A stretch of DNA of 64,000 nucleotides from Clostridia bacterium. Its GTDB lineage: Bacteria; Bacillota; Clostridia; Christensenellales; Borkfalkiaceae. The notes under the pieces were generated by a model. That model ran no database searches, had not been told where the DNA came from, and worked only from the letters and a program-made list of their open reading frames with translations. Positions 8,343 to 15,450 of the stretch are shown here, piece after piece. Positions within the stretch are counted from its first letter, which is position 1. The number at the start of each line of letters is the position of its first letter. The position numbers and the translations under genes are program-made. The stretch covers positions 1-64,000 of the forward strand of contig JAFTHU010000017.1 of assembly GCA_017457215.1 (NCBI GenBank), in the 5' to 3' direction.

Positions 8343-8969
8343 ATGGCTAGATATAGAGAAGCTAAATGTAAGCTTTGCAGAAGAGAAGGCGGCAAATTAT
8401 TCCTTAAAGGGGATAAGTGCTACATGGAAAAGTGCCCCTTCAATAAGCGCCCTGTTGCTCCCGGTCAGCACGGTGCAGACAGAAAGAAGGTTTCCGAATA
8501 TGGTTTGCAGCTTCGTGAAAAGCAGAAGACCAAGAGAATTTATGGCGTTCAAGAAGGTCAATTCCGTAAATATTACGAAATGGCTGACCGCATGAAGGGC
8601 GTAACGGGTGAAAACATGCTCTCCTTGCTTGAAAGAAGATTAGACAACGTTGTATTTAGAATGGGCATCGCTCCTTCCAGAACGTTGGCTCGTCAAATCG
8701 TAAGCCACGCGCATCTTTCCGTAAACGGTAAGACGGTTACCGTATCTTCCTACATCGTAAAGGCAGGCGACGTGATTGTTGTTAAAGAAAACAGAAAGGG
8801 TAACAAATATTTCACGGCTCTTAAAGAAACGAAAGCAAGCAATGCCCTTGTTAAATGGGTTGAGTTTGACAGAGAAAAGCTTGAAGGAAAGGTATTAGCG
8901 CTTCCTACCAGAGAAGACATCGACAGCCAGATTGCAGAGCACATGATTGTCGAATTGTACTCCAAATAA
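8343..8969 (+). CDS. rpsD: 30S ribosomal protein S4, zinc-binding form
   Basis: S4 initiates assembly of the 16S 5' domain and represses its own operon in several bacteria. The 208-aa product has four N-terminal cysteines (C9, C12, C26, C31), marking the zinc-containing C+ form, and an S4 RNA-binding domain ([20 protein letters not shown], roughly residues 101-120). Within the operon it lies between rpsK and rpoA, the Clostridia arrangement; in Bacillus subtilis rpsD is elsewhere. If the rpsM leader is an S4 target, this protein is the likely effector. Confidence 0.97.
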   Translation: MARYREAKCKLCRREGGKLFLKGDKCYMEKCPFNKRPVAPGQHGADRKKVSEYGLQLREKQKTKRIYGVQEGQFRKYYEMADRMKGVTGENMLSLLERRLDNVVFRMGIAPSRTLARQIVSHAHLSVNGKTVTVSSYIVKAGDVIVVKENRKGNKYFTALKETKASNALVKWVEFDREKLEGKVLALPTREDIDSQIAEHMIVELYSK

Positions 8970-8991
8970 TAGAATATAAGGAGGTAACATA

Positions 8992-9945
8992 ATGATCGAA
9001 ATGGATATGCCCAAGCTCGAGGTGCTTGAAAACGACGACTTTTATGCAAAAGTAGTGTGTGAGCCCTTGGAAAAAGGTTTCGGTCTTACTATTGGAAACT
9101 GCTTAAGAAGAATTTTGCTTTCCGCATTGCCCGGCGCGGCTGTAGAAGGTATCAAATTCCTTGACGGTAGTGTAAAACACGAGTTGTCTGCTGTATCGGG
9201 CGTGAAAGAGGACGTTACGGAAATTATTCTCAACCTCAAAACGCTTGCGATAAAAACGAAAGTAATTGATAAAGAATACGAGAAAGTATTGCATATTTGC
9301 AAAGAAGGTCCTGCTGTTTTAACGGGTAAAGACCTCAATATTGATGCGGAAATCGAAGTGATTAACGGCGATCAATATATCTGCATGATTGACGAGGGCG
9401 CAAAGCTTGATATCGAGCTTACCATCGGCAGAGGCAGAGGTTACAGACCGTCCAAAGAAAACAAGAAACCTATCGTTGATTATATTGCAATCGACTCTAT
9501 CTATACTCCCGTGCAAAAAGTAAACTACACGGTTGAACCTACGCGCGTAGGTCAAGCGGTAGATTATGACAAGTTGACGTTGGAAGTGTGGACGGATGGT
9601 ACTTTCTCTGGCAAGGAAATTATTTCTTTGGCAGCAAGAATTATGCAAGAGCACATCGGTTTGTTTGTAAATCTTTCGGAAACGATTAAGGGTATGGGCG
9701 ACATACTGAACAAGACGGAAGACGACAAGCAACAACAGATTCTCAAGATGGCGATTGAAGAAATGGATCTTTCTGTCCGTTCCTACAACTGCTTGAAGAG
9801 AGCGAATATTCACACGGTTGAAGACCTGACCAAGAAGACGGAAGACGATATGTTGAAGGTAAGAAACCTCGGCAGAAAATCTTTGGAAGAAGTCATTCAA
9901 AAATTGGAATCTTACGGTCTCGCATTAAAACAACAGGAGGATTAA
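8992..9945 (+). CDS. rpoA: DNA-directed RNA polymerase alpha subunit
   Basis: The alpha subunit dimerises to start RNA polymerase assembly, and its C-terminal domain binds UP elements and activators. The 317-aa protein has the assembly-domain signatures GFGLTIGNCLRRILLSALPG (about residues 29-48) and VEPTRVGQAVDYDKLTLEVW, then a helix-hairpin-helix C-terminal domain (ELDLSVRSYNCLKRA-like and RNLGRKSLEEVIQKL). AAGGAGGT precedes the ATG. It is followed by rplQ after 4 nt. Confidence 0.98.
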   Translation: MIEMDMPKLEVLENDDFYAKVVCEPLEKGFGLTIGNCLRRILLSALPGAAVEGIKFLDGSVKHELSAVSGVKEDVTEIILNLKTLAIKTKVIDKEYEKVLHICKEGPAVLTGKDLNIDAEIEVINGDQYICMIDEGAKLDIELTIGRGRGYRPSKENKKPIVDYIAIDSIYTPVQKVNYTVEPTRVGQAVDYDKLTLEVWTDGTFSGKEIISLAARIMQEHIGLFVNLSETIKGMGDILNKTEDDKQQQILKMAIEEMDLSVRSYNCLKRANIHTVEDLTKKTEDDMLKVRNLGRKSLEEVIQKLESYGLALKQQED

Positions 9946-9949
9946 AATT

Positions 9950-10456
9950 ATGCCCAGAAAATTGGGAAGAACGTCCAAAGAAAGAAACGCATTATTGAGA
10001 GGTTTAGCGTCCCAACTTCTTTGGTATGGCAAGATTGAAACAACCGCTGAAAAAGCGAAAGAACTCCGTTCCTACGTTGAAAAATTGATTACGAAAGCGG
10101 TTAATACCTACGACGATAACATCGAATTCGAGGTTACGAAGACGGATAAGAAAGGCAAGGAAGTTAAGGTTACCAGCGTAAAAGACGGCGCAAAGAAACT
10201 TGCGGCTCGTCGTGCGATTATGGCAAAAACCTACGATTTGCAAGAAGTAAAAGCGTTCAATGAAAAGAAGAGCGAATTCAAGGCAAGAACGGCAGACGTT
10301 CAACACCCCTTGATGGACAAGATCTTCAACGAGATTGCACCCAAGTATGCGGCTCGTAAGGAAGAACTTGGTCAAGGCGGCGGCTATACCAGAATTTACC
10401 TTCTTGGCGAACGTCGTGGCGATGGCGCAGAAGTTGCGGTTATTGAACTCGTTTAA
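9950..10456 (+). CDS. rplQ: 50S ribosomal protein L17 with an internal insertion
   Basis: L17 lies near the exit tunnel of the large subunit. The N terminus MPRKLGRTSKERNALLRGLA and the end GGGYTRIYLLGERRGDGAEV are diagnostic. At 168 aa the protein is longer than the usual 115-130 aa. The extra residues lie in a charged middle segment (about residues 44-75, with FEVTKTDKKGKEVKVTSVK) and in a second lysine-rich stretch near residues 92-105. AGGAGG lies 7 nt upstream of the ATG. It ends the alpha operon and is followed by a strong terminator. Confidence 0.95.
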   Translation: MPRKLGRTSKERNALLRGLASQLLWYGKIETTAEKAKELRSYVEKLITKAVNTYDDNIEFEVTKTDKKGKEVKVTSVKDGAKKLAARRAIMAKTYDLQEVKAFNEKKSEFKARTADVQHPLMDKIFNEIAPKYAARKEELGQGGGYTRIYLLGERRGDGAEVAVIELV

Positions 10457-10473
10457 TTAAAACGATTATCAAA

Positions 10474-10503
10474 AATACCTGCTGATGAGGCGGGTATTTT
10501 TTT
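10474..10503 (+). terminator. Intrinsic terminator of the ribosomal operon
   Basis: AATACCTGC (10474-10482) pairs with GCGGGTATT (10490-10498) around a 7-nt loop, and a run of seven T residues follows. It lies 17 nt after rplQ and closes the alpha operon. Confidence 0.92.
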
Positions 10504-10557
10504 ATGCAAATATTCCTTGGATTTCCGCTATACGAAACAAAGAATTTTCCGCTGCTC

Positions 10558-10586
10558 TTGCATTTTTACGGCGAATGTGTTATACT
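10558..10586 (+). promoter_or_regulatory. Promoter of the thioredoxin-reductase-like gene
   Basis: TTGCAT (10558-10563), a 17-nt spacer and TATACT (10581-10586) form a reasonable sigma-A promoter 22 nt before the ATG at 10608. It follows the ribosomal operon terminator, so the gene starts a new unit, probably with dinB. Confidence 0.6.
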
Positions 10587-10607
10587 GTTAGCAAAGGGAG
10601 AAAAATT

Positions 10608-11474
10608 ATGACAGATTGTATTATTGTCGGTAGCGGAATGGCGGGGATATCCGCCGCGCTCACCTTAAAAGCGAATGGGAAAGATTTTTTACTTTTTGGC
10701 TCGTCATCTTTGAGTGAAAAGATAGAAAAGGCAGAAATGATTCGAAATTATCCAGGACTTTCATCGGTTACGGGGAAATCTTTCGTTTCCGCACTTCAAA
10801 AGCAATTAAAAGAGATGCAGATAGAGATAAAAGAGGAAAAGGTGGCAGGCGTGTATGCAATGAAAGACTCTTTTTCGGTAATGATGCAAAATCAAACCGT
10901 TTATCAAAGCCGTTCTGTTATTCTTGCTTGCGGAGTAGAATCGGTTAAGCAAATAGATGGTGAGGAAGCTTTTGTGGGGCGTGGCGTTAGCTATTGTGCG
11001 ACGTGCGATGGATTTCTTTATAAGAATAAAAAGATATTGGTGCTGTGTACGACCAAGCGATTGGAACATGAAATAAATTACCTTGCGGATATCGCGGAAA
11101 AGGTGTATTTGATACCTATGTATAAGGACGTGGAAATCAATCGCATAAACGTCGAGATTATCCGCAAAATGCCTTTGAAAATTGAGGGCGGAAAAAGAGT
11201 GGAAAAAGTGGTATTTTCTGCTCCGCCAATAGAAAATTTGGGGACGGAATTGGCGGTGGACGGCGTATTTATGCTTCGCGACAGCGTTTCCCCTGCGATA
11301 TTGGTGGGCGGATTGCAAACGCAGGACGGGCACGTCGTTGTGGATCGAGCAATGGCAACTAATTTAAAAGGCTGTTTTGCCGCAGGGGATTGTACGGGCA
11401 GACCCTATCAATACGCGAAGGCGGTTGGCGAGGGCAACGTGGCGGCGCATTCGGTAACGCAGTATTTAAAATAA
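10608..11474 (+). CDS. Thioredoxin-reductase-like flavoprotein without NADPH motif
   Basis: This 288-aa protein has the thioredoxin reductase layout: an FAD-binding GSGMAG (residues 8-13), a redox CATC (C130, C133) in YCATCDG, and a C-terminal FAD motif GCFAAGDCTGRPYQYAKAVG. The expected GxGxxA fingerprint of the NADPH domain after CATC is replaced by ILVLCTTKRLEHEINYL, and the usual HRRxxxR is absent. That pattern is known from ferredoxin-dependent flavin thioredoxin reductases (FFTR) of Clostridium and from related deep-branching enzymes. I infer ferredoxin or another donor instead of NADPH. The ATG at 10608 fits AAAGGGAG and the promoter; longer in-frame starts would overlap the upstream terminator. 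Confidence 0.85.
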   Translation: MTDCIIVGSGMAGISAALTLKANGKDFLLFGSSSLSEKIEKAEMIRNYPGLSSVTGKSFVSALQKQLKEMQIEIKEEKVAGVYAMKDSFSVMMQNQTVYQSRSVILACGVESVKQIDGEEAFVGRGVSYCATCDGFLYKNKKILVLCTTKRLEHEINYLADIAEKVYLIPMYKDVEINRINVEIIRKMPLKIEGGKRVEKVVFSAPPIENLGTELAVDGVFMLRDSVSPAILVGGLQTQDGHVVVDRAMATNLKGCFAAGDCTGRPYQYAKAVGEGNVAAHSVTQYLK

Positions 11475-11495
11475 AAAGGAAAACGGAGGTGAAAA

Positions 11496-12728
11496 ATGAA
11501 GAGGGAACGTGTTATTTTGCATTCCGATTTGAATAATTTTTTCGCCTCTGTGGAAATTGCTTTAAATCCTATGCTTGCGGGGAAACCTTTGATTGTATGC
11601 GGAGACCCAAAAGAACGGCATGGAATCGTGCTTGCAAAAAATGAAGAAGCAAAGAAATTTGGGATAAAAACGGCGGAAACAGTTTATTCTGCATTAAAGA
11701 AGTGTCCTGACGTACAAATGGTCGGTTCACATTATCACGAATATAAAGAGTATTCTGCGCGTGTTATGGGGATTTATCGCCGTTACACCGACGTCATTGA
11801 AGAATGCAGCATAGACGAATGTTCGTTGGATATGACGGAGAGTACCTTTTTATTTGGTAGCGGAAGGGAGATTGCGGAAAGAATCCGAAAAGAAGTAAAA
11901 GAAGAATTAAACGTTACAGTTTCCGTTGGCGTAAGTTTTAATAAAGTGTTCGCCAAGCTTGCGTCAGAATTAAAAAAGCCGGACGCGGTAACGGAAATTT
12001 CACGGGAGAATTATAAAAAAGTCGTGTGGGGATTACCTGTATCGCAGTTACTCTTCGTGGGGAAATCGACGGAGGAAACTTTGCGGAAAATGGGTGTTTA
12101 CACAATAGGAGATTTGGCGAATGCAGACGAGGAAAAACTTATAAAAAAATTAGGAAAAAGAGGTAGACAGCTTGGTGTTTACGCGCGGGGAGAGGATAAC
12201 GAACCCGTCAAAGGGGCGAAGGAGAAAGAAAATTTAAAATCGATAGGAAATTCTACGACGCTTGCCAAGGATATCGTGGATCGCAACGAAATAAAACGTT
12301 GGTTTTACGTAATAGCGGAAAGCGTAGCGGGGCGATTGCGAAAAGCCGAGGTAGGTAGAGCGAATACGGTGCATATCGTCGTTCGAAATGAAAGGTTAGA
12401 AGATACAACTTGTCAAATAAAAGTGCAGCCTACCACCCTTTGCGGAGATATAGCAAAGGCGGCGTTCGGATTGTTTTGTCAACGCATTCCACAAGGTACG
12501 AAAGTGAGAATGTTGGGGATAACGGTGTCAGGATTTGATTATAACGTGGAACAGTTAGGTCTTGACGAATTACTGGATAAGTCGAAAAATTGCTATACTC
12601 GCCGAGAGCGAGCGGAAAATGTCATTGCGGAGTTGCGGGAAAAATACGGGTATGCTTCGGTACAACGCGGAGTGGTGATAGAAGACGAGAAATTGAACGG
12701 ATTGGATATTCGTGAAAGAAAAGAATAA
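11496..12728 (+). CDS. dinB: DNA polymerase IV (Y-family)
   Basis: DinB is an error-prone translesion polymerase. The 410-aa protein shows the Y-family palm motifs ILHSDLNNFFASVE (residues 7-20, first catalytic Asp), ECSIDECSLDMT (second catalytic Asp-Glu pair) and VSVGVSFNKVFAKLASELKK, then a helix-hairpin-helix and a little-finger domain. No clear C-terminal beta-clamp QLxLF motif is visible; the protein ends LNGLDIRERKE. CGGAGGTG precedes the ATG. It lies 21 nt after the flavoprotein gene and converges with the SRP RNA gene. Confidence 0.95.
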   Translation: MKRERVILHSDLNNFFASVEIALNPMLAGKPLIVCGDPKERHGIVLAKNEEAKKFGIKTAETVYSALKKCPDVQMVGSHYHEYKEYSARVMGIYRRYTDVIEECSIDECSLDMTESTFLFGSGREIAERIRKEVKEELNVTVSVGVSFNKVFAKLASELKKPDAVTEISRENYKKVVWGLPVSQLLFVGKSTEETLRKMGVYTIGDLANADEEKLIKKLGKRGRQLGVYARGEDNEPVKGAKEKENLKSIGNSTTLAKDIVDRNEIKRWFYVIAESVAGRLRKAEVGRANTVHIVVRNERLEDTTCQIKVQPTTLCGDIAKAAFGLFCQRIPQGTKVRMLGITVSGFDYNVEQLGLDELLDKSKNCYTRRERAENVIAELREKYGYASVQRGVVIEDEKLNGLDIRERKE

Positions 12729-12755
12729 TAAAAAGAAGTATAAAAAGAAAAAAAA

Positions 12756-12778
12756 CGTCGATACTGATATTACCGACG
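12756..12778 (-). terminator. Possible minus-strand terminator between dinB and ffs
   Basis: On the minus strand CGTCGGTA and TATCGACG form an 8-bp stem (12756-12778) followed by a run of eight T residues. It lies downstream of the main ffs terminator and could be a back-up stop. On the plus strand no T-run follows directly, so it does not look like a dinB terminator. Confidence 0.45.
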
Positions 12779-12799
12779 GAAAAGTGAATATTTTTTTGT

Positions 12800-12852
12800 C
12801 GTAAAAATAAAAGAAGCGCTACCGAAAAACCGCCGTTTTCCGATAGCGCTTC
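12800..12852 (-). terminator. Strong terminator downstream of the SRP RNA
   Basis: A 17-bp stem (12813-12829 with 12836-12852, arms beginning GAAGCGCTA on the minus strand) with a 6-nt loop is followed by TTTTATTTTT on the minus strand. It lies 20 nt past the 3' end of the SRP RNA. On the plus strand it could also slow polymerase leaving dinB, but there the T-run is poor. Confidence 0.8.
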
Positions 12853-12872
12853 GCTTCTTCTAAAATAAAAAA

Positions 12873-13141
12873 CTGCGCGATCCTTTTTTGCCGAGATTTA
12901 CCGAAGCGGAAACGCCGCAGGTGACTCCTGCAAAGCTACCTTATGGCACACGCAAACAATCCGCTTAGTGCTGCTACATTCCTGTCCTGACACGGTTCAC
13001 GGCATTACGTTGCATAAGACCTTGCTATCAACATTCCTTACGGCGCGCAAACCTCCCATAAATTTCGTCGGGAAAGGCATTCGGCTCTGCTATAGCGGAT
13101 TGCAGATATAGGGTGCCGCTAACTCCCCGCCTACGCGCAGC
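12873..13141 (-). ncRNA. ffs: Signal recognition particle RNA, long Bacillus type
   Basis: On the minus strand the apical SRP domain reads GTGAACCGTGTCAGGACAGG and then GGAATGTAGCAGCACTAAG, which matches the universally conserved tetraloop and asymmetric loop that bind Ffh. Upstream, GGCGGGGAGTTAGCGGCACC and CTGCAATCCGCTATAGCAGA match the Alu domain of Bacillus-type 6S-like scRNA. The 5' CTGCGCG pairs with 3' CGCGCAG, giving the closing helix and an RNA of about 269 nt, and a T6 run follows. The ends are set by this pairing and by the promoter, so each may be a few nt off. Confidence 0.93.
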
Positions 13142-13147
13142 CTAATT

Positions 13148-13176
13148 ATTATACACTATTTTCAATAGGAAAGCAA
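13148..13176 (-). promoter_or_regulatory. Promoter of ffs
   Basis: On the minus strand TTGCTT (13171-13176), a 17-nt spacer and TATAAT (13148-13153) lie 7 nt upstream of the predicted 5' end of the SRP RNA. It is divergent from the mrp promoter. Confidence 0.8.
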
Positions 13177-13269
13177 CCGTTTTTGCCCTTGTTTTTTTGT
13201 GCTTTGAAAAGGAGTGTGGGAAGATTTTGCCGAAAAAAAGCTTTTGAACTTTTTTTTCTTGGCGAACGT

Positions 13270-13299
13270 TTGACAAAGCAATGAAAAAAGGGGTATAAT
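13270..13299 (+). promoter_or_regulatory. Promoter of the Mrp-family gene
   Basis: TTGACA (13270-13275), an 18-nt spacer and TATAAT (13294-13299) are consensus hexamers, 24 nt upstream of the ATG at 13323. GGAGAAAAGG between them serves as ribosome binding site. Confidence 0.85.
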
Positions 13300-13322
13300 A
13301 AAATGGTAAAGGAGAAAAGGTT

Positions 13323-14159
13323 ATGTCGGGAAATTGTTCACATAATTGTTCAAGCTGTTCGTCAAACTGTAGCTCTCGCAAAGAGGAAAGTTTGTTGAAA
13401 CAGCCGCATAAAAAATCGAATATTAAAAAAGTAATTGGCGTTGTTAGCGGAAAGGGCGGCGTAGGTAAATCGCTTACGACCTCACTTTTGGCGTCTTATG
13501 CGCAAAAGCAAGGCTTGTCCGTTGGGATTATGGACGCGGATATCACAGGCCCTTCCATTCCGCATATGTTTGGCGTTACAGAACGGATTACGGGGGATGA
13601 AAACGGAATCAACACCGTTATTTCTCCGTCGGGAATGCAAATGGTATCCATGAATTTATTGCTTGACAGCGAAACGTCACCCGTAATTTGGCGCGGTATG
13701 GTGATTTCGGGTACGGTAATGCAGTTTTGGACGGACGTTATTTGGAAAGACGTGGATTTGCTGTTTATCGATATGCCGCCGGGGACGGGCGACGTGCCCT
13801 TGACCGTATTCCAGAGTATTCCTATTTCGGGTATCGTTATCGTTACTACCCCGCAGGATTTGGTAAAAATGGTGGTGGAAAAAGCGGTGAATATGGCAAA
13901 TATTATGCATGTGCCGGTATTGGGGCTTGTTGAAAATATGAGCTATTTAACTTGTCCAGATTGCGGAAAGAAAATGGAAATATTCGGGCATAGCAAGGCG
14001 GAAGAAATTGCGGCGGAATACGGCATTTTATCCGTAGGGAAAATGCCTCTTGACCCCAACATTTCCAAGCTTGCCGACGCGGGCAGAATTGAAGATTACG
14101 ACGGGACGCCGCTTGCAGATGTGTTTAAGGCAATAGAAAAAGCTCCTGCGAAGAAATAA
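13323..14159 (+). CDS. Mrp/NBP35-family Fe-S cluster carrier ATPase
   Basis: Mrp/ApbC/NBP35 P-loop ATPases carry Fe-S clusters to apoproteins in the cytoplasm. The 278-aa protein has the deviant Walker A GKGGVGKS (near residues 42-49), the switch motif DADITGPSIPHMFG, Walker B LLFIDMPPGTGDVPLT and a CPDCG pair near the C terminus that bridges the dimer cluster. It also has an N-terminal cysteine cluster C5-x3-C9-x2-C12-x3-C16, resembling the N-terminal cluster site of NBP35 more than the DUF59 domain of many bacterial Mrp proteins. It has its own promoter. Confidence 0.93.
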   Translation: MSGNCSHNCSSCSSNCSSRKEESLLKQPHKKSNIKKVIGVVSGKGGVGKSLTTSLLASYAQKQGLSVGIMDADITGPSIPHMFGVTERITGDENGINTVISPSGMQMVSMNLLLDSETSPVIWRGMVISGTVMQFWTDVIWKDVDLLFIDMPPGTGDVPLTVFQSIPISGIVIVTTPQDLVKMVVEKAVNMANIMHVPVLGLVENMSYLTCPDCGKKMEIFGHSKAEEIAAEYGILSVGKMPLDPNISKLADAGRIEDYDGTPLADVFKAIEKAPAKK

Positions 14160-14180
14160 AAACGTATACGGAAGATAAAA

Positions 14181-15203
14181 ATGGGATATCGCGCAAAGAA
14201 AGAAAAAGTTGAAAACAAGAAAAAGATTTTCAAAAGAGTTTTGCTCGGTATCCTTTTGCTTTGTATTATTGGGCTTGCCATTTTTTCTGTGTTTGTTCCG
14301 CCGAATACGTGGAAGTATTATGTAAAATTACCGAAAGTAGGAACGCGGGGCGACGGAGAATTACGCGTACATTTTATTGACGTAGGGCAGGGGGATTCTG
14401 CGGTAATCGAACTGCCTGACGGAAAAATTGTGATGATTGACGGCGGGGACAGTGCAGAGGCAACCGAAAAAACGGTTTTGCGGTATTTGAACGCGTTAAA
14501 GATAAAGACGATTGATTATTTAGTTGTTACGCATGCGGATGAAGACCATTGCGGTTCGTTAAAAGCCGTGATAGAAAATAAAAACGTTTTAAACGCATAC
14601 ATACCCCCGTCCAAGCCCGCAGACGACGAAGAATACGAGCAGGTCTACGAAGCGCTTTTGCGGGAGGATTGCGCGATTCGTTACGCTTCGGGCGGCGTGA
14701 AAAATTTAGGGATTTCAACCGAGGAATACGAATATAACCTTTCGTTTATCTATCCGTTTTTGTCGGAAGTAAACGACTTGCTCGAAACGGAGCAGGAATT
14801 AGATGAAGAAGGGAAAAACTATTTTTCTTCCGTTTTATATTTAGAATATGTCGGCTTTAAAAGCTTGTTCATGGCAGACGTGCCGGAGGAAATAGAAAGG
14901 CGAATTGTCGACAGTGACAAGGTTGGAGCGTTTGAAAACAGAGGGTTTGATTTAAGAGAAATCGATTTGTTAAAAGTTTCGCATCACGGCAGTAAAACGG
15001 CGACTTGTGAAGAATTTTTAGCGCATACGACCCCGAAAACAGCGGTAATTTCTTGCGGGGCGAATAATGCCTACGGACATCCTGCTTCTTCGGTTACGGG
15101 GAGATTGACGGCGGCGGAAGCAGATATTTATCGCACGGATATCAAGGGTCATATTATAGTAACGGTAGAAGAGGGCGGAGAATATTGGATAAAAACGGTA
15201 TAA
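14181..15203 (+). CDS. Membrane-anchored ComEC-like metallo-beta-lactamase-fold hydrolase
   Basis: The 340-aa protein has one N-terminal membrane segment (about residues 21-43, LLGILLLCIIGLAIFSVFV) and an external metallo-beta-lactamase domain. Metal-ligand motifs are visible: FIDVGQGDSAVIELPDG, THADEDHCGSL (HxDxDH), FMADVPEEIE, and VSHHGSKTATCEEFL with a further histidine. This is the domain found at the C terminus of the DNA-uptake channel ComEC, where it is thought to act as a nuclease, but the channel domain is absent here. The start is supported only weakly by GGAAGATAAA. It follows mrp by 21 nt. The substrate is unknown. Confidence 0.82.
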   Translation: MGYRAKKEKVENKKKIFKRVLLGILLLCIIGLAIFSVFVPPNTWKYYVKLPKVGTRGDGELRVHFIDVGQGDSAVIELPDGKIVMIDGGDSAEATEKTVLRYLNALKIKTIDYLVVTHADEDHCGSLKAVIENKNVLNAYIPPSKPADDEEYEQVYEALLREDCAIRYASGGVKNLGISTEEYEYNLSFIYPFLSEVNDLLETEQELDEEGKNYFSSVLYLEYVGFKSLFMADVPEEIERRIVDSDKVGAFENRGFDLREIDLLKVSHHGSKTATCEEFLAHTTPKTAVISCGANNAYGHPASSVTGRLTAAEADIYRTDIKGHIIVTVEEGGEYWIKTV

Positions 15204-15221
15204 AAGAGCAATTTTGATTGG

Positions 15222-15267
15222 ATATGCACCTCCAAAGCTGAACAAGATTTGGGGGTGCATATTTTTA
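15222..15267 (+). terminator. Intrinsic terminator after the ComEC-like gene
   Basis: ATATGCACCTCC (15222-15233) pairs with GGGGGTGCATAT (15251-15262) around a 17-nt loop, and TTTTTAT follows. One internal wobble pair is present. Confidence 0.85.
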
Positions 15268-15356
15268 TCGGAATTTGTTTAAAAAGCGGAAAAATGATAT
15301 TCGGGAAAAAATGGGGATTTTTTCTGTTGGAAACACATAATTTCACCTCATTTTCA

Positions 15357-15385
15357 TTGTAAAATGTTAAAAAGTTTGCTATAAT
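15357..15385 (+). promoter_or_regulatory. Promoter of the ecfAA-ecfT-truA operon
   Basis: TTGTAA (15357-15362), a 17-nt spacer and TATAAT (15380-15385) lie 66 nt upstream of the ATG at 15451. The rest of the 15268-15450 gap shows nothing else. Confidence 0.7.
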
Positions 15386-15450
15386 AATACGAGAAAAGTA
15401 ATCAGGGATTCTGCTACAAGAATACAGAACTTAAAGGTAAGACGAAAGAA

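Noticed and set aside
10485..10607. Longer N terminus for the thioredoxin-reductase-like protein
   Set aside because: The extra codons overlap the rplQ terminator and the gene's own promoter, and the family starts at the FAD motif near 10608.
13142..13381. Minus-strand open frame of 79 codons beside ffs
   Set aside because: It covers the ffs and mrp promoters and the first codons of mrp and has no ribosome binding site.
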